From Microcaldota archaeon (GTDB lineage: Archaea; Micrarchaeota; Micrarchaeia; Micrarchaeales; CABMGC01), in NCBI GenBank assembly GCA_023270055.1, contig JAGDYB010000015.1:1-35286 (forward strand): 35,286 nucleotides of DNA, written 5' to 3'. Positions 1 to 7,832 of the stretch are shown one piece after another; within the stretch, counting starts at the first letter, position 1, and the number at the start of each line of letters is the position of its first letter. Below the pieces are notes generated by a model. The model was given only the letters and a program-made list of their open reading frames with translations. It was not told the DNA's origin and made no database searches. Position numbers and translations under genes: made by a program.

Positions 1-1189
1 GCAGAAGCTTACCAGAAAGGTACTGTATAAGCGCGCCACCCGCCGTGCTCACATGGTCTATCCAGTTTGCTATTTTTAACCTCTGCATGGCTGTGGAAAG
101 GTGGCCACCGCTGACAATGCTTGTTGCAGAACTCTTTGCAACAGAAAGGAGCAGTTCCTCGGTTCCCAGCTCAAACCCCTTTATCTCGAAGGCACTAGGT
201 GGGCCACTTATAAATACAGTCCCGCTTCCCTTGATTATCCTTGAATACCTTTTGATTGTTTTCTCTCCAATATCGAGCACCCTAGCCCCCTTTGGAACGC
301 CTTTTACTTCTGCTTCCTTTCTCTGGCCATCGGCGCCCATATAAGCAAGGTCATGTGGCATTTCTATTACTGATGGATATTCGTCCAGCAGGTACCTGGC
401 TGCTGCAAGATACCTTGTTTCCTCATCAGAAAGCTGCTGGCTGAGTTTTCCTGCGGCATTTAAAAAAAGCAGCCCCAGCCTACCAGTTGTAAGCACCTTG
501 TCGGCTTTGCCATTTTTTATCAGTGCCGTCATTGTCCAGGGGTTTTTTGCAAATTTTCTTATTGTTATAGTGTTACCTTTCTGTGAGATAGGGTAAAGGG
601 TAGCATTGACTCTCGATCCGTCAGGAAGTTCAGCATCCATCAGCGGCGCAAGTACAGTTATCTGCCTTCCTATTCTTCTGCCTATCTGTTCAGCATCATC
701 GTAAATTATATCCTCGTTTTCAATTCTCACAGTAGTCTTGCACCAGCCATATTTCTTGTGGAATACCCATATAGGTTCCTTTGAATTGTTGACCGCGATC
801 TCCTCAAGATTCTCATCAGCAAGCGGCGCCTCGAGGTCGCCAAGGCCAAGCATTACGTTTATTATGTACGCTATAAGTATTTTCTTTGTGGTTGGGTTTG
901 TTCCCGGAAGATATTTATCTATTATCAGGTTGGATGCATCTATATATCTGTTAGTGAGCTGATTCATGTATTCTTCATCTTCTATGCGGTTCGGGTCGAT
1001 AGGTACCATAGCAAGAAGATCCTGCCTAAGGGAAAGCAGAAGCAGCTTTGTTGCGTCGCCAAGCCCTGGTATTGTAACCTCGTATATTGGTACAAAATCT
1101 CCGCGGTCAACGATTCTAATGTTAACCTTGAGCCCGTGTGCATCAAGCTCGTAGCTTGCATATACATTTTCTTTTTCCTCTCCAGCCAT
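1..1189 (-). CDS. Chimeric ORF: secretion-ATPase N-domain fused to phosphoglycerate kinase C-half (partial)
   Basis: An open frame starts at ATG 1189 (GTGAT-type ribosome binding site just upstream) and runs off the left edge, giving about 396 codons. Residues 1 to about 222 match the N-terminal domain of archaeal type II/IV secretion ATPases (FlaI/CpaF/VirB11 family): LEEIAVNN, LPDGSRVNATLYP and GNTITIRKFAKNPWT, which normally come just before the Walker A loop. At about 511-523 the frame passes without a stop into phosphoglycerate kinase: KADKVLTTG, VLDIGEKT, a GPPSAFE version of the GPMGVFE loop, GTEELL, VSGGH and STAGGALIQYLSG. The ATPase therefore lacks Walker A/B and the kinase lacks its N-domain, so neither half should work as its family does. 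It starts 6 bp after the coiled-coil gene, which suits a pilus/secretion operon. Assembly chimera or in-frame deletion are both possible. The two domain calls are firm; the cause is not. Confidence 0.8.
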   Translation of the reverse strand, partial: MAGEEKENVYASYELDAHGLKVNIRIVDRGDFVPIYEVTIPGLGDATKLLLLSLRQDLLAMVPIDPNRIEDEEYMNQLTNRYIDASNLIIDKYLPGTNPTTKKILIAYIINVMLGLGDLEAPLADENLEEIAVNNSKEPIWVFHKKYGWCKTTVRIENEDIIYDDAEQIGRRIGRQITVLAPLMDAELPDGSRVNATLYPISQKGNTITIRKFAKNPWTMTALIKNGKADKVLTTGRLGLLFLNAAGKLSQQLSDEETRYLAAARYLLDEYPSVIEMPHDLAYMGADGQRKEAEVKGVPKGARVLDIGEKTIKRYSRIIKGSGTVFISGPPSAFEIKGFELGTEELLLSVAKSSATSIVSGGHLSTAMQRLKIANWIDHVSTAGGALIQYLSGKLL

Positions 1190-1195
1190 AAAACA

Positions 1196-2392
1196 TCACT
1201 TCTTATTTTTGTCATCAGTAACAGAGCTTACCGCCGATTTATAGTCCTCTCTAAGTTCTTCTGTTTTTTTGCTGATTGCCTGGCTTTTCTTTTCAGCTGA
1301 ATTTATCGCTTCAACTTTTTTCTCGGTGCTTTGCATAGTTGTCATTAAAGCAAGCTCTTTGCGCAACTCTTCTATGTCCTTCTCTATCTGTGTTTTCTTG
1401 TTCATCATATCGGCAATTTTTCCTTCGAGTTCAGACATTCTTTCATTCATTGTTGCAACGCTGCCGTAAGTGTTTTTCATCTCTTCAAGGTTTTTTCTTA
1501 TCTCTTCTACTCTCTTCGTTGCAACATCCATATACTTATCCATATCCACTTTTGCTTTTTCCGTAGTGTCAAGCAGCATCTTTTTGTCACTGTCAAGTTT
1601 CCTTGACATCTTAGAAGAGTTGATACTGTATTCAACCTGCATCCTCTTTATCTCGTCAAGTTCTTCCTTTTCCTTGGCAACAACTTTCTTTATAGCCTGT
1701 GTTTCTTTGCTTATGCTTTCGTACAACGCATTGAGTTCTATCCTATATTCATCTACAAGCGTTTCGTATCTATTCTGGAAGGATTTGATTACTCCATCTA
1801 TCCCTTTAATCTTCTCATTCACGTCATTTATCGCCTTTTCGATATCCTGCTCTCCCAAATTGAAGTTCTGGATTACCTTGAGCTGCTCCCGCAGCGCCAC
1901 CATCTCTTTCTCGCTGTTCTGTGCTATCTTGTCAACACTTTCCTTCTTGCTTTTTATCTCAGCGTACCTCTTGTCCGTTTCCTTTCTTATCTTTTCAATT
2001 TCATCAAGTTCCTTCTTTATGTTAGGTGCTTTCTCTTTGAATGCTTGTTCTGCATTCTTGATTGAAGCGGAAAATTCGTCTATCTTCTTCGATATGTCGT
2101 TCACTAGAGAAGCCTGAATGTTAATTTCTTCCTCAAGCGCACCCCTTTGGGTCTCGACCTTTTTTGCAAGAGTTTCCTTTGCGCCCTCGGATATATTGAC
2201 TGGCTCAATATACATCTTTCCTACTTTATAATTGATCTTTACTATGTTTGCCTTTTCGAGTATGTCTGCCCAGCTTTCAATCACCTTCTCGCTGGTCTTG
2301 AGTTCTGTAGCTAGGGTACTTTCACTGCTTTCCCCGTTCTTTCTTATATATTCTAAAAGCGCGTCTATTCCTGTCTTCGTTACGTCCTCCAT
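1196..2392 (-). CDS. Winged-helix N-terminus plus long coiled-coil protein
   Basis: This 398-residue protein starts at ATG 2392, about 26 nt below an AT-rich TATA element, so a leaderless mRNA is likely. Residues 1-65 look like a winged helix-turn-helix (DALLEYIRKNG, then TLATELKTSEKVIESW, then a wing near VKINYKVGKMYI). Residues about 80-375 are strongly charged heptad-like sequence with several short breaks, which indicates a long coiled coil. No signal peptide or membrane span is visible. The stop lies 6 bp before the secretion-ATPase start, so the two are almost certainly co-transcribed. Coiled-coil proteins next to archaeal pilus/secretion ATPases are often structural or regulatory partners, but no specific function can be assigned. 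A DNA-binding regulator or an SMC-like structural protein are alternatives. Confidence 0.75.
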   Translation of the reverse strand: MEDVTKTGIDALLEYIRKNGESSESTLATELKTSEKVIESWADILEKANIVKINYKVGKMYIEPVNISEGAKETLAKKVETQRGALEEEINIQASLVNDISKKIDEFSASIKNAEQAFKEKAPNIKKELDEIEKIRKETDKRYAEIKSKKESVDKIAQNSEKEMVALREQLKVIQNFNLGEQDIEKAINDVNEKIKGIDGVIKSFQNRYETLVDEYRIELNALYESISKETQAIKKVVAKEKEELDEIKRMQVEYSINSSKMSRKLDSDKKMLLDTTEKAKVDMDKYMDVATKRVEEIRKNLEEMKNTYGSVATMNERMSELEGKIADMMNKKTQIEKDIEELRKELALMTTMQSTEKKVEAINSAEKKSQAISKKTEELREDYKSAVSSVTDDKNKK

Positions 2393-2408
2393 CCTATCAG
2401 TTTTTCTT

Positions 2409-2428
2409 TAAATTTTAAATATTTTAAA
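2409..2428 (-). promoter_or_regulatory. TATA element for the coiled-coil/secretion-ATPase genes
   Basis: A run of only A and T, with TTTAAAATATTTAAA on the minus strand, is centred about 26 nt above the ATG at 2392. That is the spacing expected of an archaeal TATA box driving a leaderless transcript. Confidence 0.5.
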
Positions 2429-2434
2429 TCTATG

Positions 2435-3157
2435 TTAAAATCTGCTCGTAATGAATTTCCCTATCTCGCTGCCAGCGACACTTTCCGCTATTATCAAACT
2501 GTCACTTCCGGCTCTTTTCATCCTTGGGATATCCTCTAAGGTTTTAATCCTCGCCACTACCTTTACGTTGCTGTTTGCCTTTTTGCTTTCTATCACTATG
2601 GCCGTGTTTTCCACGTCGTCATTTCCGCACACCGCAACTGCAGCCGCTTTATCGATGCCTGCTTTAATGAGGTCCGCACTGTCTGTCGGATCTCCTCTTA
2701 TTGCAAGTATCCCCTCGTCAAGTAGGCTCCTGACCTTGGCTGCGTCTTTGTCAAGTACAACATAACCGATGCCATTGCGTTTTGCAAGTTTTGCTGCTTC
2801 TATCGCTATCTGATTGGCTGGTGTAAGCAGCATGTGCCCTCTCATTCTGTTTATTTTTGTGCTAAGCATTTTGCCACGTATATCTATCCTGCCAAGCAGC
2901 TCAAAGAACAGCGAAATCAGCAATATTGTTACTGCTATGTTACCAATAATGTCAATTATTTGGAGTGCTAGCACCCCAGCGTTTTGTGCATCAACAATCT
3001 TCATGGTTGGAGGAAAGCTGGCACCAAGAATATTTGATGTAACCCATATCAACGATATGACCGGGGGATAACCAATGTAGGTTATGCCAAACACGGAGGT
3101 AATGAATACAACTATGACAAGGATTATAAGTATTATTTGCACCATTTTTATTATCAT
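2435..3157 (-). CDS. Membrane-anchored TrkA-N/RCK-like protein with degenerate nucleotide motif
   Basis: This is the third gene of a three-gene RCK operon, and its ATG overlaps the stop of the previous gene (ATGA, 3154-3157). The 240-residue protein has a membrane span at about 5-28, an extracytoplasmic stretch, a second span at about 78-103, then an RCK N-like Rossmann domain from about 120. The layout resembles a one-pore potassium channel with an attached RCK domain. However, no TVGYG-type selectivity filter is visible between the spans, and the usual GxGxxG turn is replaced by LLTPANQIAIEAA. The acidic segment GDPTDSADL, which corresponds to the family's GDATD region, is kept. It may be a non-catalytic channel-like or sensor subunit working with the two neighbours. 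The family is clear; transport activity is doubtful. Confidence 0.8.
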   Translation of the reverse strand: MIIKMVQIILIILVIVVFITSVFGITYIGYPPVISLIWVTSNILGASFPPTMKIVDAQNAGVLALQIIDIIGNIAVTILLISLFFELLGRIDIRGKMLSTKINRMRGHMLLTPANQIAIEAAKLAKRNGIGYVVLDKDAAKVRSLLDEGILAIRGDPTDSADLIKAGIDKAAAVAVCGNDDVENTAIVIESKKANSNVKVVARIKTLEDIPRMKRAGSDSLIIAESVAGSEIGKFITSRF

Positions 3158-3933
3158 CTTGCATCACCCTTGAAACTCCTTGCTATCGCTTCCCCGATCT
3201 CTATCCCTGAGAGATATTCGGGCAAAACGCACATGTCCACACCCACCCTGTACATTTTGGTTCTAGTTTCTTCCCTGCCTACCCGCGTTATCACAGTCGC
3301 GTCCTTGTTAAGCCTTTTCGCTGATATTGCTCCTAGAAGGTTGTCCAGATCATCCTCAGAGGCGAATATTATAGCTTTTGCACTCCATATGTTTGCAGCT
3401 TTTAACGTTGCTTCACTAGTAAAATCCCCCTCTAAGGCTATTATACCCCTGTTCATGAGTTCGAGCACTTCATTCTTGCTCTTCACAATCATTATAATAC
3501 GTGAGTTGTTCTTTAGCTTGTCTATTACGGCCTGCGACAGGTTGTTGTAGCCGCATATTACCAAATGTCCTCTCCTTCTCATAGCCCTGAGCCTGTTTAT
3601 CCTGTTTTCTATGTCAGCATAAGCCACCATGTCTATTACAGCTGCCAATATAAAACTCATTATCACAATTCTGCTTATGTTGTCTACCACGAATATGATG
3701 AAAACAGGATAAAAGTCTGTATTGAAATTGCTCATAGTAAGGCCAGCAACTACGGTATCAGCATTTACATTACTAGCATCAAAGAAAGTCTGGAAAACAT
3801 AATACGTAGCTAAGTATGCATTGTGAAAAAGTAGAAAAATTACGAGAACTGATATGACGCCAAGGATAAGAACGATTATTACTGATGCGAGCAATATATT
3901 AGATACGCCAGCACCCTTGTCATTTGTATCCAT
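3154..3933 (-). CDS. Membrane-anchored TrkA-N/RCK domain protein
   Basis: This 259-residue protein has a short polar N-terminus, a membrane span at about 12-36, an intermediate stretch with aromatic residues (YLATYYVFQTFF), a second span at about 78-103, and then an RCK N domain starting at HLVICGYNNLSQAV. The Rossmann turn is GYNNLS rather than GxGxxG. GDFTSEATL matches the family's acidic signature. No canonical potassium selectivity filter is present. It lies 13 bp after the stand-alone RCK gene and overlaps the next gene by 4 bp, so the three are one operon of related proteins. The likely role is a nucleotide- or redox-responsive membrane complex, possibly ion flux control. This is an inference from domain order. 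Confidence 0.82.
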   Translation of the reverse strand: MDTNDKGAGVSNILLASVIIVLILGVISVLVIFLLFHNAYLATYYVFQTFFDASNVNADTVVAGLTMSNFNTDFYPVFIIFVVDNISRIVIMSFILAAVIDMVAYADIENRINRLRAMRRRGHLVICGYNNLSQAVIDKLKNNSRIIMIVKSKNEVLELMNRGIIALEGDFTSEATLKAANIWSAKAIIFASEDDLDNLLGAISAKRLNKDATVITRVGREETRTKMYRVGVDMCVLPEYLSGIEIGEAIARSFKGDAR

Positions 3934-3946
3934 TCAATCCTTTCCC

Positions 3947-4375
3947 TTATTTTACAATTTTTCTGATTTCATTGAAAATTTCTTCCCCAGCTGATATGTT
4001 TGGCGTTGCTATAAAGTTAGTGCCTATTTCGGAGAGCTTCTCCTTTATCACGTTGCTGTTGGCACGCGTAGCAATCAGAACCTTGTTGTTTAAGCTTCTT
4101 GCAGTTATGCTCGCAAAAAGGTTCTTTGCGTCACTATCCATAACTATAGCTATCGCCTTCGCCTCCAATATGCCTGCATCCTTAAGCACCTTTGAGGATG
4201 TTGCATCGCCATATATGACATCTATCCCCTTTTCCCTGAGCGCCTCTACCTTGTCTGGATTGTTTTCTATTACCACAAAAGGTATGTTTCGCTCGGATAT
4301 TATCTCGGCAACCTTCTCGCCAACAAGACCATAGCCGCATATGATTACATGGTTTTTAAGCTCTTTGCCCGCCAT
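3947..4375 (-). CDS. Stand-alone TrkA-N (RCK N) regulatory subunit
   Basis: This 142-residue soluble protein is a single RCK N/TrkA-N domain. HVIICGYGLVGEKVAE carries the canonical GxGxxG NAD(H)-binding turn. VVIENNPDKV contains the acidic residue after strand 2 that binds the ribose, and GDATSSKVL is the family signature. It has the best-preserved binding site of the three RCK proteins in this operon and lacks membrane spans. It is the natural ligand-sensing subunit for the two membrane-anchored neighbours that follow at 13 bp and at a 4-bp overlap. The ATG at 4375 sits 23-39 nt below a TATA palindrome, so the transcript is probably leaderless. The family is certain; the transported ion is unknown. 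Confidence 0.88.
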   Translation of the reverse strand: MAGKELKNHVIICGYGLVGEKVAEIISERNIPFVVIENNPDKVEALREKGIDVIYGDATSSKVLKDAGILEAKAIAIVMDSDAKNLFASITARSLNNKVLIATRANSNVIKEKLSEIGTNFIATPNISAGEEIFNEIRKIVK

Positions 4376-4397
4376 TGCATCCCTAAATAATGAGTGC

Positions 4398-4414
4398 GTT
4401 TATAAATTATAAAC
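4398..4414 (-). promoter_or_regulatory. Palindromic TATA element for the RCK operon
   Basis: GTTTATAA-A-TTATAAAC is a perfect 8-bp inverted repeat around a central base. Read on the minus strand it holds a TTTATAAA box 23-30 nt before the ATG at 4375, as expected of an archaeal promoter for a leaderless mRNA. The symmetry could also serve as a repressor site. Confidence 0.55.
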
Positions 4415-4562
4415 CTTATTGATGCTTTGCCTCTCCCTTGAAGTGTTGCAGATATTACACGACACGCGCAATAGCGCACAATAAAGTCGTTGAGAGGTTA
4501 ATATTTAAAAGAATTCTACTGGCTCCGACGCAGTTGCAAAGTAAAAGCAGTTTACAGAAACG

Positions 4563-4588
4563 CGCTTTATGATATATCCAAAAAGCGC
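4563..4588 (-). terminator. Stem-loop after tRNA-Gln
   Basis: GCGCTTT and AAAGCGC form a 7-bp stem 13 bp past the tRNA 3' end (minus strand), with a run of five T residues on that strand. It could end or process the tRNA transcript. The rest of 4376-4600 holds no gene, only AT-rich TATA-like sequence near 4498-4510. Confidence 0.35.
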
Positions 4589-4600
4589 AGATTGATTGGA

Positions 4601-4673
4601 TAGCTCCAGCCAGATTCGAACTGGCGTCAACGGGTCCAGAGCCCGCCGTCCTTGACCACTAGACTATGGAGCT
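4601..4673 (-). tRNA. tRNA-Gln (anticodon CTG)
   Basis: The minus strand folds into a complete cloverleaf. The acceptor stem is AGCTCCA/TGGAGCT with discriminator A. The T arm is GCCAG-TTCGAAT-CTGGC. The anticodon stem GCGGG/CCCGT contains one G-T pair, and the loop is CTCTGGA, giving anticodon CTG (codon CAG). The D arm has a short GTC/GAC stem. No intron is present and CCA is not encoded. A1 at the 5' end fits archaeal tRNA-Gln. In archaea this tRNA is normally charged by GluRS and amidated by GatDE (known biology, not visible here). Confidence 0.93.
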
Positions 4674-4697
4674 ATATAATACATATCCGCATCTCTG

Positions 4698-4706
4698 TTT
4701 TATATA
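4698..4706 (+). promoter_or_regulatory. TATA box for the M50 protease gene
   Basis: TTTATATAT lies 25-33 nt upstream of the ATG at 4731 with no ribosome binding site between them, so the transcript is probably leaderless. Confidence 0.6.
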
Positions 4707-4730
4707 TTTTTTCTTGAAAAACTATTTAGC

Positions 4731-5462
4731 ATGTTCAGGGAAAACATTCTATTTTCTAGAGAAGTAGAAGAATTGCTAGTGGCAGACATAGCATTATCCT
4801 TAGCATTTGCGCTGATATTTGCGGATTTCACATCAAGCTATGCGAGCCTTGCGTACTTTCTTCCTATAGCCTTCATAGTCGTCCCGCTTACGTTCGTGCT
4901 GCATGAACTTATGCACAAATTTGTCGCTCAGCATTACGGCGCCATAGCTGCGTTCAGGTATTCGCCAATAGGCCTGGTAATAACACTTGCTAGTAGCATG
5001 TTTGGCTTCCTGATAGGGTTGCCAGGCGCAACGGTGATATACACAAACAGGTTCACAAGGAGGGAAGACGGCATTGTGTCCCTTGCCGGGCCACTTACCA
5101 ACTTTGCGATATTTGCCATATTCTTCATAGCAGGAATGCTTCTCTACAAGGGCTTTCTTGGAAACGTGCTCGTTACATTCAGCCCATATTTCACCAACTA
5201 TTCCTATCTTCACAATTTCATAAACGTCGTGCTTTTCATCAGCCTTTGGCTTGCTTTCTTCAACATGCTCCCAATAATGCCTCTGGATGGCAGCAAGGTG
5301 CTGAGATGGAACAAGGGCATATATGCGGCTACAATGCTAGTCATATTTATCCTGCTCTACCTAATAGTGCCTCTGTACTCAATACTCTTCTCGCTGGTAT
5401 TCATACTGGTGTTCGCCTTAATATTTTCAATGATATACAAAGGCATGATGTTCAGGCTATGA
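4731..5462 (+). CDS. Site-2 protease-type intramembrane metalloprotease (M50 family)
   Basis: This 243-residue polytopic protein has the zinc site HELMH at residues about 58-62 inside a hydrophobic helix. The family's second signature, GPLTNF, is at about 120, and the third zinc ligand is in MPLDGSKVLRW at about 183-190. Together these mark an M50/site-2 protease, which cuts substrates within the membrane to release regulators or clear membrane proteins. About six membrane spans can be drawn. The length fits the compact archaeal members without PDZ or CBS domains. The start is supported by a TATA box at leaderless distance. It is transcribed away from tRNA-Gln and stands alone before cdc48. 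The substrate is unknown. Confidence 0.9.
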   Translation: MFRENILFSREVEELLVADIALSLAFALIFADFTSSYASLAYFLPIAFIVVPLTFVLHELMHKFVAQHYGAIAAFRYSPIGLVITLASSMFGFLIGLPGATVIYTNRFTRREDGIVSLAGPLTNFAIFAIFFIAGMLLYKGFLGNVLVTFSPYFTNYSYLHNFINVVLFISLWLAFFNMLPIMPLDGSKVLRWNKGIYAATMLVIFILLYLIVPLYSILFSLVFILVFALIFSMIYKGMMFRL

Positions 5463-5516
5463 AAAGATCGCAGGCCGCAGAAGTGCTTGCCGGTGTGTCA
5501 CGCCATTGATAGTAGG

Positions 5517-5536
5517 GTATTTAAAATTTTAAATAC
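5517..5536. promoter_or_regulatory. Perfect 20-bp AT palindrome between M50 and cdc48
   Basis: GTATTTAAAATTTTAAATAC is its own reverse complement. It lies 55 bp after the protease stop and 113 bp before the cdc48 ATG, and contains TATA-like TTTAAA on both strands. A second TATA candidate (TTTATAAT, 5604-5611) is nearer to cdc48. It may be a promoter or a dimer-binding site. Confidence 0.4.
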
Positions 5537-5648
5537 AAAACAAATATAGACAATTTGTTGGCTTGCCGCGCATTAGGTGTTGCAAGCGTCGGCATGCGCA
5601 AGATTTTATAATTCCAACATGCAATATTTGTTTCAATTGGTGCTTAAG

Positions 5649-7805
5649 ATGGTAAACGGAATAGAGCTCACAGTTGCAGATGCTATAGTTACCGATACCG
5701 GCAGGAGCATTGCAAGAGTAGACTCAAAATCAAGGAAGCTGCTCGACGTCGTATCGGGGGACATAATAGAGATAAAAGGAAAGTCCAAATCCACGGCAGC
5801 GCTGGTATGGCAGGCGCATCCCAGCGACGAGGGGCTTGGCTTCATAAGAATAGACGGTTATCTCAGACAGAGCATTGGAGTTGGCATAGGGGACAAGGTT
5901 TTTGTTACAAAAGCCACGGTGCAGGATGCGGAACGCGTTGTAATAGCTCCGCCTCCAGGCCAGAGACCGCCGCTTTCTCCAAATTTTGCTGAATATGCCA
6001 AACGCAAGCTTGAAAGCAAGCCCGTATCGAAGAACGATGTAATACCTATACCTATGCTTGGCTTGGTATTCAATTTTATCGTTGTTCAGACCGTTCCGCA
6101 CGGCATAGTCAGAATAACAAAGGACACGAACTTCGTAGTAAAAGAGGAGCCGCTTTCTGAATACTCTATAAAATTCGGGGACGTGCATTATGAGGATATA
6201 GGCGGTCTCAAGAACGAGATAAAGAAGATAAGGGAGATGGTTGAGCTCCCGATAAGGTACCCGCAGCTTTTCGAGAGGCTTGGCATAGAACCTCCTAAAG
6301 GCGTCCTTCTTTACGGCCCGCCTGGCACAGGCAAAACATTGCTTGCAAAGGCGGTTTCAAACGAGAGCGATGCACATTTCATATCGATATCGGGCCCTGA
6401 GCTTGTAAGCAAATTCGTAGGGGAAAGCGAGGAAAAGCTAAGGCAGATATTCAAGGAGGCAAATGAGAAGGCGCCTACAATAATATTCATGGACGAGATA
6501 GACGCGATAGCCCCGAAGCGCGAGGAGGCAACCAACGAAGTTGAAAGAAGGATGGTATCGCAGCTTCTCAGCCTGATGGACGGAATGCCTCCGAGAGGGC
6601 AGGTCATAGTGCTTGCGGCCACAAACAGGCCCGATGCAATCGATTCAGCGCTCAGGAGGCCTGGCAGGTTCGACAGAGAGATAGAAATAGGAGTCCCAAA
6701 CAGGGACGCAAGGAAGGAAATACTGCAAATACACACAAGGAATATGCCTCTAGCACCTGATGTTAGCATTGACGAGCTCGCCGACATAACGCACGGCTAT
6801 ACTGGCGCCGACATAAGCGCATTGGTCAGGGAAGCGGCAATGTCTAAGCTGAGGTCAATATTACCGATGATTATAGACCAGCAGTCAATACCAAACGACT
6901 TGCTTGTGAACCTTACCGTGTCAAAGGAAAACTTCCTTGACGCACTTAAGAGCATACAGCCCAGCGCACTCAGAGAGGTGTTTGTCGAGAGACCTAATGT
7001 GCACTGGAGCGATGTTGGAGGCCTTGAAGACGTAAAAAGGGAGCTCAAGGAAGCTGTAGAGCTGCCGCTCAAGAATCCAGAGGCGTTTGAGAAAATGGGC
7101 ATAAGGCCAGTCAAGGGCGTGCTCATTGTTGGTCCGCCGGGCACCGGCAAAACTATGCTCGCAAAAGCGGTAGCTACAGAAAGAGAAGCAAACTTCATAT
7201 CTATAAAAGGCCCAGAAGTGCTAAGCAAGTGGGTAGGGGAAAGCGAGAAGACGGTAAGGGAGCTTTTCAGGAAGGCAAGGATGGCTGCGCCATGCATAAT
7301 ATTTATAGACGAGATAGACGCGATAGCGCAGGCGAGGGGCGAGGGCGAGCCAGATTCAAAGGTGACTGAGCGCGTGGTTGACACCTTGTTGACTGAGCTC
7401 GATGGCCTGCAGGAGCTCAAGAACGTGGTTGTGCTTGCGGCCACAAACAGGCCAGAACTGATTGATACTGCTTTGCTCAGGCCTGGCAGGTTCGACAAGA
7501 TAATAAACATACCTATGCCGGATCAGGAGGCGCGCTTGGCAATATTAAAAATACATACCAAACGCATGCCACTTGACAAGAGCGTTGTGCTAGAGGAAGT
7601 GGCTGCAGAGACGGAAAACTACACCGGCGCTGAGCTCGAGAATCTTTGCAGGGAAGCAGGCATGAATGCGATACGAAACAACAGGGATATCGTGAAGAAG
7701 GAAGATTTTGAGAAGGCGTTCGAAGAGGTAAAGCCTGCAATACCGAAGGAGCTCGCAGACAGGATAAAGCGGTTCAAGGACGAGCCCACAAGCATGTACA
7801 GGTGA
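5649..7805 (+). CDS. cdc48: CDC48/VAT-type AAA+ ATPase (p97 homologue)
   Basis: This is a hexameric unfoldase that extracts and unfolds proteins, often for the proteasome. The ATG at 5649 (MVNGIELTVADA) is chosen because family members begin here; an in-frame ATG at 5577 would add 24 non-homologous residues. The resulting 718 residues match the family. Residues 1-165 are the CDC48 N domain (double-psi barrel plus second subdomain). D1 has Walker A GPPGTGKT at about 223 and Walker B IIFMDEIDA. D2 has GPPGTGKT at about 495 and IIFIDEIDA. Both have the ATNRPD/E and RRPGRFD/LRPGRFD sensor and arginine-finger regions. The protein ends in MYR, which fits the hydrophobic-Tyr-X tail that docks on the 20S proteasome. 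It is followed by rps6e after 27 bp. Confidence 0.97.
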   Translation: MVNGIELTVADAIVTDTGRSIARVDSKSRKLLDVVSGDIIEIKGKSKSTAALVWQAHPSDEGLGFIRIDGYLRQSIGVGIGDKVFVTKATVQDAERVVIAPPPGQRPPLSPNFAEYAKRKLESKPVSKNDVIPIPMLGLVFNFIVVQTVPHGIVRITKDTNFVVKEEPLSEYSIKFGDVHYEDIGGLKNEIKKIREMVELPIRYPQLFERLGIEPPKGVLLYGPPGTGKTLLAKAVSNESDAHFISISGPELVSKFVGESEEKLRQIFKEANEKAPTIIFMDEIDAIAPKREEATNEVERRMVSQLLSLMDGMPPRGQVIVLAATNRPDAIDSALRRPGRFDREIEIGVPNRDARKEILQIHTRNMPLAPDVSIDELADITHGYTGADISALVREAAMSKLRSILPMIIDQQSIPNDLLVNLTVSKENFLDALKSIQPSALREVFVERPNVHWSDVGGLEDVKRELKEAVELPLKNPEAFEKMGIRPVKGVLIVGPPGTGKTMLAKAVATEREANFISIKGPEVLSKWVGESEKTVRELFRKARMAAPCIIFIDEIDAIAQARGEGEPDSKVTERVVDTLLTELDGLQELKNVVVLAATNRPELIDTALLRPGRFDKIINIPMPDQEARLAILKIHTKRMPLDKSVVLEEVAAETENYTGAELENLCREAGMNAIRNNRDIVKKEDFEKAFEEVKPAIPKELADRIKRFKDEPTSMYR

Positions 7806-7832
7806 GCAAGGCAATTATGCTTAGGTGATATT

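Noticed and set aside
1470-2117. A long plus-strand frame of 215 codons antisense to the coiled-coil gene
   Set aside because: It is a shadow of the Glu/Lys-rich coiled coil, giving Ser/Leu/Phe-rich nonsense on the other strand.
5577-5648. The longer N-terminus of CDC48 from ATG 5577
   Set aside because: The 24 extra residues do not fit the family, whose proteins begin at MVNGIELTVADA, and the extension covers the likely TATA box at 5604-5611.
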